Shown here one piece after another: positions 29,440-40,800 of a stretch of 64,000 nucleotides of DNA. The translations under genes were made by a program, and so were the position numbers. The DNA is from Ephemerocybe angulata. Lineage: Eukaryota; Basidiomycota; Agaricomycetes; Agaricales; Psathyrellaceae. The notes beneath the pieces were generated by a model. The model saw only the letters and a list, made by a program, of their open reading frames with translations, ran no database searches and had not been told where the DNA came from. The stretch covers positions 62,001-126,000 of the forward strand of contig JAACJK010000065.1 of NCBI GenBank assembly GCA_013368325.1, written 5' to 3'. How positions within the stretch are numbered: position 1 is the first letter of the stretch; every line of letters begins with the position of its first letter.

Positions 29440-31700
29440 TATCCATCCTGTGGTTCTACAGCCATTCCCACCGCGCATACCTCGCCAGTCGGTTCCCTGC
29501 ATCACGAGTGGCTCTGGTGGATGATTGCAGGTGTCCCGCTGCCCGAAAGCAACCATTGTATCGGCAGACATCGCACCGCCCAAATCACCTCTGCATTGCT
29601 TCAGTAGGAGGTGGTCATCCGACGAGTGCTTCTGGAAGCAAGGTACGCGCGAAATCTGACTTGCATTTCCTGTGGAGGCATCGGTGTTATCGCAGGTGGG
29701 TCCGCCACCCCGAAACAGTGCGCCAGTGTTGACCGTCCATCCATTCCTTCTACAGACAACGCACGGCCCAAACCAGTCCTGCAATGCTTCAGTAAGCGGT
29801 GGTCATCCAACGAGTGCTTCTGGAAGCAAAGAACGATCGAAATGTGACCTACATTTCCTCTGGAGGCATCGGTATTATCGCAGGTGGGTCCGGAGCCCCG
29901 AAACAGTGCGCCAGGGTTGACCGTCCATCCATTCCTTCTACAGACATCGCACCACCAAAATCACCTCTTCATTGCTTCAGTAAGAGGTGGTCATCCACCG
30001 AGAGCTTCTGGAATCAAAGGACGGGCGAAATGTGAGGTGCATTTCCTCTGGAGGCATCGGTATTAAGGTCCCGTCCTTTCCTTCTACAGACATCGCACCG
30101 CCCAAATCACCTCTGCATTACTTCAGTAAGCGGTGGTCATCCAACGAGTGCTTCTAGAAGCAAAGGACGGGCGAAATGTGACCTGCATTTCCTCTGGAGG
30201 CATCGGTATTAAGGTCACGTCCCTTGCTTCTACAGACATCGCACCGCCCAAACCACCTCTGCATTGCTTCAGTAAACGGTGGTCGTCCGACGAGTGCTTC
30301 TGGAGGCGAAGAACGGGCGAAATGTGACCTACATTTCCTCTGGAGGCATCGGTATTATCGCAGGTGGGTCCGCCGCCCCGAACCAGTGCGCCAGTGTTAA
30401 TCCTCCTTCCATTGCTTCTACAGACATCGCACCGCCCAAACCACCTCTGCATTGTTTCAGTAAGCGATGGTCATCCAACGAGTGCTTCTGGAAGCAAAGG
30501 ACGGGCGAAATGTGACCTGCATTTCCTCTGGAGGCATCGGTATTAAGGTCCCGTCCCTTGCTTCTACAGACATCGCACCGCCCAAACCACCTCTGCATTG
30601 CTTCAGTAAGCGGTGGTCGTCCGACGAGTGCTTCTGGAGGCGAAGAACGGGCGAAATGTGACCTACATTTCCTTTGGAGGCATCGGTATTATCGCAGGTG
30701 GGTCCGCCGCCCCGAAACAGTGCGCCAGTGTTAACCCTCCTTCCATTGCTTCTACAGACATCGCACCGCCCAAACCACCTCTGCATTGTTTCAGTAAGCG
30801 GTGGTCATCCAACGAGAGCTTCTGGAATCAAAGGACGGGCGAAATGTGACGTGCATTTCCTCTGGAGGCATCGGTATTAACCGTTGTTCCTAGAGACATT
30901 GTACAACCCAAACCACCCTTGCGATGCTTCTGAAAGCACCGCCCGGCCGCAACGCACGGCCCAAACCAGGCCTGCAATGCTTCGGTAAGGGGCGGTCACC
31001 CGACGAGGAGTTCTGGAAGCAACCCACCGACGAAATGTGACCTGCGTTTGTTCTGGAGGCATCGGTATTGTCGCAGGTGGGTCCGCCGCTCCGAAACAGT
31101 GCGCCAGTGGTGACCCTCCTTCCATTGCTTCTACAGACATCGCACCGCCCAAATCAACTCTGCATTGCTTCAGTAAAAGGTGGTCATCCAACGAGACGTT
31201 CTGGAAGCAATGCGCTGACGAAAAGCGACATGTGTTTCCTCTGGAGGCGTCGATGATTGCAGTGTACACCGCCTGGCCGTTGCTTCAGCAGACAGTGCAC
31301 GGCCCAAACCAATCCTGCGATGCTTCGGTAAGGGGCGGTTACCCAACGAGACGTTCTGGAAGCAACCCACCAACGAAATGTGACTTGCGATTCCTCTGGA
31401 GGCATCGATAATTACCGCAGGTGGGTTGGCCGCCCCAGAACAGTGTGCCAGTGAACCGTTGTTTCTAGAGACATTGTGCCACTCAAACCGCCCATGCAAT
31501 GCTTCTGTAAGAGTTGTTAATCCGACGAAAGGTTCTGGAAGCAACTTTCCGATGAAATGTGGCCTGCGTTTGCTCTGGAGGCATTGATTAATACCACAGG
31601 TGGGACGGCCGCCCCGAAACAGTGTGCCACTGCTGACCACACAACCGTTGTTCCTACAGACATCGTACTACACAAACCACTGCTGCAATGCTTCTCTAAG
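29440..31700. repeat. Left subterminal repeat array of the KDZ element
   Basis: About twelve imperfect units of roughly 145-190 bp. Each contains GGAGGCATCGGT (or a variant), then GCTTCTACAGACATCGCACC, then TGCTTCAGTAAGCGGTGG and GCTTCTGGAAGCAAAG. Long units also carry GCAGGTGGGTCCGCCGCC. A higher-order 334 bp duplication is nearly identical (about 30123-30456 and 30457-30790). Short reading frames in all directions arise from the repeat and are not genes. Confidence 0.9.
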
Positions 31701-32009
31701 AGGCGGGCGCTTGCTTTTGTATCAACTAGTCATGCATTTGTATGGCTGGTTCTGTCCAATGTTTCTGTAGACATTGGAATCCTTATTATTATCTGACTTT
31801 CAGCTCACGGGTCTGTGTACCGTTCTGTGCTGACCCCTTCCGTGTCACGGAGACCCGCCGACAAATGTCGTGTGCCTCGTCGAGCATCGCCGAGAGGGGC
31901 TGCCAGATGGGGCGTGGGAAACCTTGAATTGCACCCATTGTACGCGCGACACTTCCCGTCTCCCTCCCACTTCACTCCCTACGTTTCACTCCTACCTGTC
32001 CCATCCCCG

Positions 32010-33112
32010 ATGCGCATCCGAAGGCTCGTTCAGCGTTATCCGTACCGGGAGGAGCTGGAGTGGTGCAGCTTCTGTAACAAGCGACATAGTAAGTCTCCCG
32101 ATAGGTCTGATTCAGTCGTATTCATGACCGCCTTCTGTCAGCGTCTGACAAGGACGCACCAATACTTCGCCTTCCTCTCGATCTCTCCCTCTTCATCGTC
32201 TCCTTGCTCCCTTTCTCTGACCGTCGCTCCCTACACGACTCGTGCCTTCACATGGAGAAGTTGGTAGCCACCCCGGTCACTACACGCGTGCGCAACACCC
32301 TCCGGACCTTTGGGCTCGATCCCGCTCCCTTTCTCGAGTCCATGCAGTACTACGGGGCTGTGATCGGAGGCATGGCGGCTCTTCGAATCTTTGCCGAGGA
32401 AGTCCCAATGCCTCGCGTCCTGGAGGTGTATACACAGACGAGCACCGACTCCCACCCGGACTTGGGTGCCCCACACCAACAGGTTTACGACGACAACGAT
32501 GCATCGGATGATCGGGGAAATGGCTACCGCCTTGTCGACACGCTCCTCCACACGTATGAGAAATGTACGGTGCTGGGATACCGCCACTACGGATACGGAG
32601 ACAACATCGTCAAGATCTTCCGCATGGTCAATACGACGCTCGACCGAGAGATTCTATTCATACAATGTCGTGTCCCCCCTATTGCGTTAATCACCGAAGC
32701 CCCAACAACCGCCCTCATGAATTTCATCACCTCCAACGACGCGGTTTGCCTTTATCCCGAACTCACCGAGGCTCGCAAGGGGCTTTTCACCATCGTCATC
32801 CCTGAAGACGGCTCATCAACGTTCGACATCCCCGTGTTTGATAGGCTCGTTGGCCACGGTTTTACCATGTTCGAAAACGCAACGCGCGCGATTGGACGTC
32901 ACCTTTGCCCAATGAACCCCTCCTGCCCCGCACTCTCCAGGGCGTATCCCGACCTCCTGATGTACTCCGTCCACTTCACCGACGCTGGAAGCTACGGTTC
33001 TCGCATTCCTTCGATAACGTGGAACTTAAACGTCCCTTCGTCATGTGGTTCGTCTGAAAGGATACAAACCGGTGTGTACTTATATTTTACCGTCAAGTGG
33101 ACACGAAGCTGA
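32010..33112 (+). CDS. KDZ accessory gene 1: uncharacterised protein with NTase-like start
   Basis: Exon 1 (32010-32088) encodes MRIRRLVQRYPYREELEWCS with FCNKRH, and a 53-nt intron (32089-32141) joins it in frame to exon 2. Exon 2 runs on through LPLDLSLFIVSLLPFSDRRS and SMQYYGAVIGGMAALRIFAE, then CRVPPIALITEAPTTALMNF and AVCLYPELTEARKGLF. The YYGAVIGGMAAL motif resembles the Gly-Gly/Ser turn of nucleotidyltransferase-fold proteins in an Agaricomycete family where it is written GAVISGSxAL, followed by MNFxT...CAYPELTLAxRG. The acidic DLD pair expected after the turn is not seen here (VLEVYTQ), so enzymatic activity is doubtful. It is carried inside the transposon; the 3' end may include another intron near 33072. 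Confidence 0.6.
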
Positions 33113-33308
33113 TATCAAGCAGTGGTTGGGCCCGGCAAGTGGCCGAAGGAACTCAGAGGTTGATAGCATGTACCATACGTCGAATCTACTCTTTTGTATC
33201 GCCACGTTTGTCTCAAATCTCAGATCTCTTAGTGTTTGTCGCGCACAGTGAAAGAAAGGCAGATAAAATTCGAGAGACGCAGAAAGAAAACAAAGATCGG
33301 TAGATAAA

Positions 33309-34895
33309 TTACGAGCCCAAGTCCATCTCCTCGTCGCCCATGTCCACGTCCTCGGCTTCCGAAAGGGATAGGTCCGCAAAGCTCCTGTGACCCGAAGGTC
33401 CCGGGGTGGGAAGATCGTCAATCTCGACGTACTGGGGCTTCTGTCGTTGCTTGGGCTGAGGGGTGGGAGGAGCGGGGGAGGGGAGAGTCAGGCCATGGTA
33501 AGAGTACCAGTTGAGAAGCGCTTCGGGGGCATTGGACGTATCCCTTCGGACGCCGTTCCTGTCAAACAGGTACAAGTCGTCGACCCTAATCCTCAAGGCC
33601 CGGAAGATATGGTTGAAGTGACCCCGGTGCCTAGGGTCTGGAGAAACGCCGAAGTATTCCATTGCGCCGGTCGAGGGGGAGACAAGCATGGGGCTGCTCT
33701 TCCACAGGTAGAAGTCGAGGAGACACGTCTCCAACTCGCACCCACAGTGCAAGTAGTATGCTTCACCTATCTTGCGGAAGAAGGTGAGCAGTTCGGCTTC
33801 GCCCATGCCGCTGACGACTGGCGGGACCTTGTGCGGGTTGTCGTTATGCGATGGCAGCCTCTTGATTACAAGACTTTTGGCTGGCCCTGGAACCTTGGCG
33901 ACCGACGAAGGAAGGGCGGTCGTTGTCTGCGATGGACTGAAGGGAACACCGGTGACCTTCTTGTCGAACTTAGGCTTCCTAACCGTCCCTTTCAGCTCCC
34001 TGCTGTCCTGGTCGTTGACGAGGCACTGGTGATCGAGGACGCTGTGATACGCGCACTTTGTCTGACCGGTGCCGTTGTCCAAGAGAAACATAGACATGGC
34101 CAGGATGCGAGATGTCGTGGCAGACTCCGGCAGGTACTCCTGGACCTTCCGGGCCTTGCTACGGATCCGACCAGATAGCATGAGATTGTGAGTGATGAAG
34201 TTGTGCATAGAATTCTCGCCGGCCACTGTGAGGAAGGACATTGTCAATAACTCTTTTTTGGACGAAGCGTGGACGGACAAACTCACGTGCAAATTTATTG
34301 TCCTCCTCCGCGAGCTCCGCCTTCGTAAGGATCTGAGGCACCGACTCAGGTTCTGATCCCTCGCGAAGTAATTGGAAATCGGCGTCATCGATCAACCGCA
34401 TGCCCTCGTCCTCTGGCTTCATTTTCGATTTTCCCTTGCCTTTTGCACCGGCCTTGGGCCCCGTTCGTTTGGCGCCTAGAGAAGAAGGTTCGTATTAGCC
34501 GTCAAGGTACAACTGAGATGCACATAACTTCAGAACACGTACGTTTTACGGTGGGCTTCACAGGCCCTGGGGTATCGGAGTCACTCGAGATCACAATGAC
34601 CTCCAAGTCAGCATCCGGCTTTCGCTTGTTTGAACCTTTAGGAGGGAGACGATCGGCAGCCTCCACCTTGGGCTTGATATGTACTATGAATTTTGTATGA
34701 TCGTGAGTTCCAATTGAATGAACAGTGTTTACGGATCCGGAGGCGTACCTTGCTGGGCTGTAGCGATGGGCGGCGCGCCACTCGCGGGAGGAGGAAGAGC
34801 GGCCTCCTGTGCCTCGGGTTTGACAATCGACGGCAGTGAAGCTTTTTGGCGGGCTTCGGCTCTTTGGTTGGTTGTCGACGTTTGGAAGGAGCCAT
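33309..34895 (-). CDS. KDZ accessory gene 2: uncharacterised basic/acidic nuclear-type protein
   Basis: Four or more exons on minus. The start MAPSKRRQPTKEPKPAKKLH is Lys/Arg-rich and could be a nuclear localisation signal. Exon 2 reads VHIKPKVEAADRLPPKGSNK with VIVISSDSDTPGPVK, which resembles an SDSD acidic/SUMO-interaction-like patch. Exon 3 has MKPEDEGMRLIDDADFQLLR and ILTKAELAEEDNKFA. The last exon begins GENSMHNFITHNLMLSGRIR and includes AMSMFLLDNGTGQTKCAYHS, YLHCGCELETCLLDFYLWKS, PRHRGHFNHIFRALRIRVDD and ends DMGDEEMDLGS. I recognise no catalytic motif and in particular no TET/JBP HxD motif. It is divergent to the transposase, sharing a short upstream region, which suggests co-expression and a role in the transposon's life cycle. 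Confidence 0.7.
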
Positions 34896-35051
34896 GATGA
34901 TGTTGAGTTGTCGTTGGCTAACGGTGCCAGGCTATATGGAGAGGGATGGGGTTCGAGCGAAAACAGCGGGTGCCCATGAGACGACCCTGGAACGATCCCA
35001 CATGACTCCTGCCTTCTCCCTTGTATCATCGTTCCCCATGTGAGCCCATGT

Positions 35052-35310
35052 GAGCCCATGCGCCTTGATAAGATTGGATTGAGGCCCGCGCCGGGTGCTG
35101 AATTGGAAATGACGCGCTAAGCACGACCAAAGCACGACGGTGAGCCCATGCGCCTTGATGAGACTGGATTAAGACCCCCACTTGGAGACGATGGGTGCCG
35201 AATTGCAAATAACTTGCCTAAGCCAGCCGGTGACCCATGTGCCTCGCATGGGAGCGGATTAAGGCCCCAAATATGTATTTGGATCGATGGGTGCTGAGCG
35301 CTGAATCGGA
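35052..35310. repeat. Three imperfect about 90 bp repeats in the divergent promoter of the KDZ element
   Basis: Each repeat has CCCATG(C/T)GCCT, then GGATTxAGGCCC, then GGGTGCTGAAT-like text. Starts are about 35052, 35142 and 35231. They lie between the starts of accessory gene 2 (34895, minus) and the transposase (35378, plus). A role in binding a shared regulator, perhaps the transposase, is a guess from position. Confidence 0.6.
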
Positions 35311-35377
35311 AACAAGGCTCATAAACCACACGACACTTTTACCCCCACCCCAAGGCATTGCTTTCTAGCTCACCAAT

Positions 35378-38300
35378 ATGGCCACGAGAAAGAAACGAAG
35401 GCGTAAAGATGAAGATGACCTTGACGATGAGGCTCAGCATTCGTTCCCTAGTGAGCTCCTGGAGGCCGTGGCGGAAACTTCTTACTGGACATCCCCAACG
35501 AAACCTCAGCGAATTTTCGAAGAGGCAAAGAGCCCTAGAAAGCGCGTTGTAAAGAAGGTTCTTGCTCAATCATCGCAGACCGCTGGGGCTTTCAAAGAGG
35601 ATGATGAGGGTGCTTGGACACAAGAGGTGCCGTCAAGTCAAGCTACGGGCGCCAGTGGCATCGAGGACGGTGGGACAATATCGGACGTTGTGCCCGACCA
35701 AGCGCCGGACGACGGTGATTTCGGCTCTTGGGTCGGCTCGGAAGTAATTGATCCAGACCTTGGGTGGATCGGCGAAGACGACGACTTCGAAGACTATGTT
35801 GACGCCGTAACCTCACATGTCGCGGGGTATAGCCACCTTCATACCTCTCTATTCGTTGTTCAGGGATGGGATTCTAACAAGAGGCAGACCACGGTAAGTG
35901 TCGTATCTGATTTAGTTTGCTTTAATACTTGACATTGACTCCACCTAAGGATGCGTGGTATCATATGCGATTCCAAACCTCCGATGTAGGACAGCTCGAC
36001 ACCGGGTGCACCTGCCCTAAAGCTCTTAACCGCAACCTCTGTGTGCACAGGCGGTACTTTCAGGACTATGAGGTCGAGAGTATCATTCTCGAGAAGAATG
36101 CCGAAGGAACCGAGGACAGGGATGTTGCAGGTGATAAGGATAGGACAGGTAAGCTACTTAACTTACCTCTTCAGTAATGAAATAGCATTGTAACGATGGA
36201 CTCATCACCCCCGGCAGCGACGCTCTTCTCCCGCCGCATCCTAGGACGCCATCGTTTGGAAAGCTTGTACTCCGTTCAGTCGATGTCGTCCTCCGAGCTC
36301 AAAGGCCGAGCGATCGTCAGTAATATCCTTTCCCGTTCGGAATCGACCTGGAAATGCTCCAAGGACACGGGACTTCTATCATGCTATCATATAAACAAGG
36401 CCAGAGAGCGGTACCCAGACGTCCCAGAAGATGAAATCGAAGATTTGGAGGACTTTGTAGACTCAAGCCTCGACTCACTCTCTATAGGCGAACTTGGTCA
36501 GTTCCTGTGATCTGAACTATCTTGTGGGATGACGCTGATCTATCCTCAGCTCGCGGACCCGGTACCACAGTATCCTATCTGCCAATACATCCACCGTTCT
36601 GGGCGCGAATCCCGTCCGACCCCAAGCTCTATTCCGATCCCCCTCCTGCCCGGACACCCCCAGATGGCCCATTCCCTCTTCAAGCCGATTCCTCCTGCAA
36701 CTGTGGAACAACGCGGACCTTCTTCAATAGGGATGGGCTGAAAAAAACGAAGCGTTGCAAGTTGTACACCCTGCTAACGGTTCATGACGAGATTGAGGTT
36801 CAAGTCTGCCCCGTTTGTCCTTCCGTCCGGCGAAAGCGAATCGGCCCTGATCTGCGCGCACATGGCATATTCAATTTCAACAATTCTGCCCTTGTCTCCC
36901 ACGAGCTACTTGACGAATACACCAGCTGCTTTACCTCCTCAGAGACGCCCTTTACCGCCTGGTATACGCAATTGTCAAGACGCTATCTCCTTTCTGGAAA
37001 AGAGTTCATGGGCGACGACCTCTTTCGCGCCGTATGGTTCGCATACGTCTCCCTCCAGAAGTTCGACAACGACATGTCCTGTACGGTCTGCGGACCATCA
37101 CCCGAGACGGTCATCTGGGATGGAATCACCTTAGCCTTTGGCCGGAAGCATCTCAGTGGTTCACTTCGCCCACCAACGTTTACGATGCCAGATTCCGTTC
37201 GGCGCCCTAACGTAAAGTACAAACCAAAGCAGCAACTCTTGCCCCTGGCGACATTACGACGGCGTTTCCGAGCCACGATGGAGCGGCCCACGCATCCCGA
37301 CCGCATCGAGGATGGGGAAGAAGAAGGCGGTGTTGATGGCGCAAAATCTCCTTCGAAGAAATCGCGAGCCAAACCCAAGGCGAAGAAGGGTGGTACTGCG
37401 TCAAACCCCGACACTCCGTCGAAGCGGGCACAGGCCATCCCCGAGACATCCACCCCTTCGCTATCTCCCATGAAACCGCAGGCTAACTCCGCGGCGATCT
37501 CGCTATCAACTGTGGCGGTCTCTACTGAAGCAACTGGTGCAACAGAAGGCACTCTCGAAGACGCAGGACCGACACCACTTCCCGCCACCAATCCAAATGA
37601 GAACCTCCGACGTCGACAGGCTTTGTTAGTGGAAGACTACTTGGAGAAGGTGGACTCGGTGACTGAAGACATGAGAAAGGAATGTCCCGCCTTAGCGCAG
37701 CTATATACGATGCATTACGGCCGTGCAGCCTTTTGGTCAGGGCACAAACCTCCTGCCGTCATAAAGAACTTGTTCCGACAGGTACGCCCATTCTCTGGTC
37801 ATGTGGACCCTGCTTACGACAACATAGATCGCCGCCGAGGAATCTGTGCTACAACTCGTCAACTACACGGCACTGCTCAAGCTTAGGGAGTTTGTGGCGA
37901 AGCCAGACGTTAACGTGGCCTATAAGCTGAGGCCCATACCTTCCCTGAACAAGGTTATAAATCACAGCGACGTAGATCTTGCTGATCTCTTGGGAGTGAT
38001 GACCTGGATTGAAAAGAAGGCGCGTGCTACTCTCAAAGCACTGATCGTTGAACCGCCGCTGCCACCGCCCAACATACATATCCTCCCGAATGATCATCTG
38101 GATTGGATAACGGTACATCCTCTTTTGCCCTCGCCCCCATTCACCTCTAACTGACTAAATTTCGACAGACTGGTTGCTTTTATAGCATGCCCATAATACG
38201 GCATCGCCCGCTTTATCCGTCACTGAAAGAGAACCAAGAAGAACAGGCATCAGGCCAGCAACGTGGGGATCGATGCGGGAAGTATTACTCTCAATATGGA

Positions 38301-38759
38301 GAACGACGATTAACTGGGGGTATCATGGTATGCTGGTGTTCGCACAGCATTTGTTACGGGTTCCATTGTATCCCCAAAGCCGAAGGTCGTGACGATGTCT
38401 TCTCAGCAATGGTGACTCGATGGCCGACAGCTCCCAAAATCGTCATCTACGACTTTGCATGCGCCTTGGGTCCCTACTGCTTGCTGCGCGAGCCTATGTT
38501 TTTTGCAAATACCCTCTTTGCCATTGACATCTTTCATGCCACAGGTCACAGCAAATGTAGCCCTGCAGCATTCCTATCCGAGTATATGAATGTGGACACC
38601 AAGCTCGAATACATCAATTCGAGCGCGGCCGAATGCGGCAATGGAGCACTTAGGAGGATTCGAAAATCGGTCAGCTATATGGGACAGAAGAGGGCTATTA
38701 TATATACAAAGGTCTTCCTTTCTGTATGGAATAGGCTGAAGATCTTGAAAATAGACTAG
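35378..38759 (+). CDS. KDZ transposase with SWIM-like zinc motif and cysteine clusters
   Basis: Exons 35378-35893, 35950-36148, 36218-36496, 36550-37781, 37828-38112 and 38169-38759 join to 1,034 codons without a stop, phases agreeing at every junction. Residues 1-172: basic start, then acidic linker. Around 190-215: CTCP...LCVHRRYF, a SWIM-like CxCxnCxH zinc motif. Around 240-330: SVQSMSSSELKGRAIVSN and WKCSKD. Around 380-500: CNCG...CKLY...CPVCPSVRRKRIGPD, LLDEYTSCFTSSETPF and CTVCG, a cysteine-cluster region like the CxC5/CxC6 types tied to KDZ transposases. The last exon holds CGKYYSQYGERRLTGGIMVC, WCSHSICYGFH, then VIYDFACALGPYC (candidate catalytic Asp), DIFHATGHSKCSPAAF and NSSAAECGN (candidate Glu), an RNase H-like core. 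It should cut and join the element's ends in the nucleus. Confidence 0.9.
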
Positions 38760-38879
38760 CATTTATGGTGGCTTAACTGCCCTATCAATTTGTGAGGCCA
38801 GTAGTTATGTTTACAGAAGCAGTGATCTGACGATCCACGGAGGTGAACGAACGCAAGCTCAATACTCAGGGACCTATGT

Positions 38880-40330
38880 CTCCAGAGGCATAGAAGGGCT
38901 GATGTTCGATTGGGGAGGAGGTACAAATGAGAAACTGGAGTGTCCAATGTCAGCAGAAGCATTGCTGATGGGAGGATTGAGGACGCACCCTCCGTTGGTT
39001 GTAGAGACATCGGCTTCGCGCTGAGAATCGACGGAGCCCGATGGCTACCTACCTAGGTCAGTTGCACACTTTTGGAAGGCCATGCAATGTTGTTGGATTT
39101 GCTGTGAGTGTAACTTCGTTGGTGCAAGATTGATCACGCCCCAATGGCATCCTTCGGTCGTCCTGCAGAGCTTCTTCCCAACAACATTCCATTTGCCGTC
39201 ACGGATGGGCTTGTTAAACTATGAGGGAAACTACCACGGTCTCGCACAGATAAGACACCGTACCATTGGTGGAGAACCGCGAAACTCGATTAGCGGGGGT
39301 TGCATCTAAGTGGTGTCAACGTCCATCGGTTGACCTGCATCCCAGCCGATATCAAGGACTCCGACGCTTGATAGGTCTCAGGGTCGAAAACCTAACCATC
39401 TCGCGAGCTGCCACCTCCGGCAGCGCTTTCTTAAAAAGTTGGTTGGATTCGATGTTGTGGAGGAGACACAAATGAAAAACTGGAGTGTCCAATGTCAGCA
39501 GAAGCATCGGCGATGGGAGGATGGAGAACGCACCCTCCGTTGGTTGTAGAGACATCGCAGGCCCGATAGATGCCGCCCTATGTCTACTGAAGCAGTGTAA
39601 GGGCGTCACGCGCTTATGGAGGGAATGCAGCCCGGAAAATGAGCGTCCATTGTCAGGAGAGGCATCGGTGATGGGAGAATCGAGAACGCACCTTCCGTTG
39701 GTTGTAGAGACATCGCAGGCCCGATAGACGGCGCCCTATGTCTACTGAAGCGCTGTAAATGCGTCGCGCGCTTATGGAGGGAATGCAGCCCAGAAAATGA
39801 GCGTCCATTGTCAGGAGAAGCATCGGTGATAGGAGGATCGAGAACGCACCTTCCGTTGGTTGTAGAGACATCGCAGGACCGATAGACGGCGCCCTATGTC
39901 TACTGAAGCGCTGTAAAGGCGTCGCGCGCTTATGGAGGGAATGCAGCCCGGGTAATGCGCGTCCAATGTTGGCAGAAACATTGCTGATAGGAGGATCCAG
40001 AACGCACCCTCCGTTGGTTGTGGAAACATCGGGGCTTCGCGTGGTTGTGGAGGAAATGCAGCAGCGAAACCGCCGCCCAATGTCAGCAGATGCATTGCTG
40101 AAGCGAGGATGGAGAACGCACCGACCATTGGTTGTAGAGACATCGCAGGCTCGATAGACGGCGCCCTATATCTACTGAAGCAGCGTAAGGGTGTCGCGCG
40201 CTTATGGAGGGAATGCAGCCCGGATAATGAGCGTCCAATGTCGGCAGAAACATCGGTGATGGGAGGATCGAGGACGCGCCTTCCGTTGGTTGTAGAGACA
40301 TCGCAGGCCCGATAGACGGCGCCCTTAGCG
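38880..40330. repeat. Right subterminal repeat array of the KDZ element
   Basis: About eight imperfect units with a spacing of roughly 155-170 bp. Units contain GTCCAATGTC(A/G)GCAGAA, CATCGGTGATGGGAGGAT, GGTTGTAGAGACATCGCAGG, CCGATAGACGGCGCCCT and TCTACTGAAGC. GACATCGCA and GCATCGGT are shared with the left array in the same orientation, and TACTGAAGCA matches the left array's TGCTTCAGTA in inverted orientation. One unit cluster (39000-39450) is interrupted by unrelated sequence. No genes. Confidence 0.85.
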
Positions 40331-40726
40331 CCGTTGCTTGTAGAAACACTGCGGAGGTGGTCCGTATCGTGGACCGTATCACCTGGATAACCGGGAGCTC
40401 AATCCAGCATGCCATGTCTACACATGCAGCTATGTCTACAGATGCACCGAACTTTGGATGAGTGTTTAAGGAAGTATTCGAGGTGTCCACGGTCACCGGA
40501 AGCTTTGCTGAGGGATGGATGGGAGCGCACTCATCTCATCGTGAAGTACTGCTGGGATGGGATTCTAGACGGAAAGGACCCAGTGGGATACACCTACAGA
40601 CCATTTGACAGTATGGTACGCGATTGAGCCAAGCATTGGCCCACCTGCGACAGGATATAGCAGAAAGGGCAAAGGCCAAGGTATGGCCTATTGAGCGGGC
40701 ATAGCCAAAAAGGGTGCAGGCATCAC

Positions 40727-40800
40727 TTTTTACATCTTACATAATCATCCTCGCCGGTGAGGATGACCATCATCCTTCCCGGTTAGGTGCGTGTGGACCA
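40727..40800 (-). repeat. Right terminal inverted repeat of the KDZ element
   Basis: On minus it starts TGGTCCACACGCACC, continues with AGGATGATGGTCATCCTC and then GCGAGGATGATTATGTAAG, matching the left end. Confidence 0.9.

Larger units (their letters stand above)
29088..40800 (+). mobile_element. KDZ-class DNA transposon, apparently complete (about 11.7 kb)
   Basis: Bounded by 73-74 bp inverted repeats that start TGGTCCA at both ends (29088 and, on minus, 40800). Inside, from left to right: a subterminal repeat array (29440-31700), a plus gene of the NTase-like family (32010-33112), a minus gene of unknown family (33309-34895), a short divergent promoter region with three imperfect repeats (35052-35310), the six-exon KDZ transposase (35378-38759) and a second subterminal repeat array (38880-40330). 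The transposase spliced frame has no stop or frameshift. KDZ elements (Kyakuja-Dileera-Zisupton) are known to be expanded in mushroom genomes. A target-site duplication next to the ends is not clear; the 9-mer CAGAAGATG flanks the element 22-23 bp outside both ends. Confidence 0.85.

Noticed and set aside
29601..31640. Many overlapping 60-156 codon frames on both strands
   Set aside because: They repeat with the subterminal array period and change frame with unit length; typical by-products of tandem repeats.
29440..31700. CRISPR-like array
   Set aside because: Units are long, diverged and without constant short repeats and unique spacers; the genome is eukaryotic.
33387..34178. 263-codon plus frame
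   Set aside because: Antisense to the last exon of KDZ accessory gene 2, which has better splicing and composition.
33309..34895. TET/JBP oxygenase, which is often linked to KDZ elements
   Set aside because: No HxD...H iron-binding motif or matching core is visible in the spliced protein.
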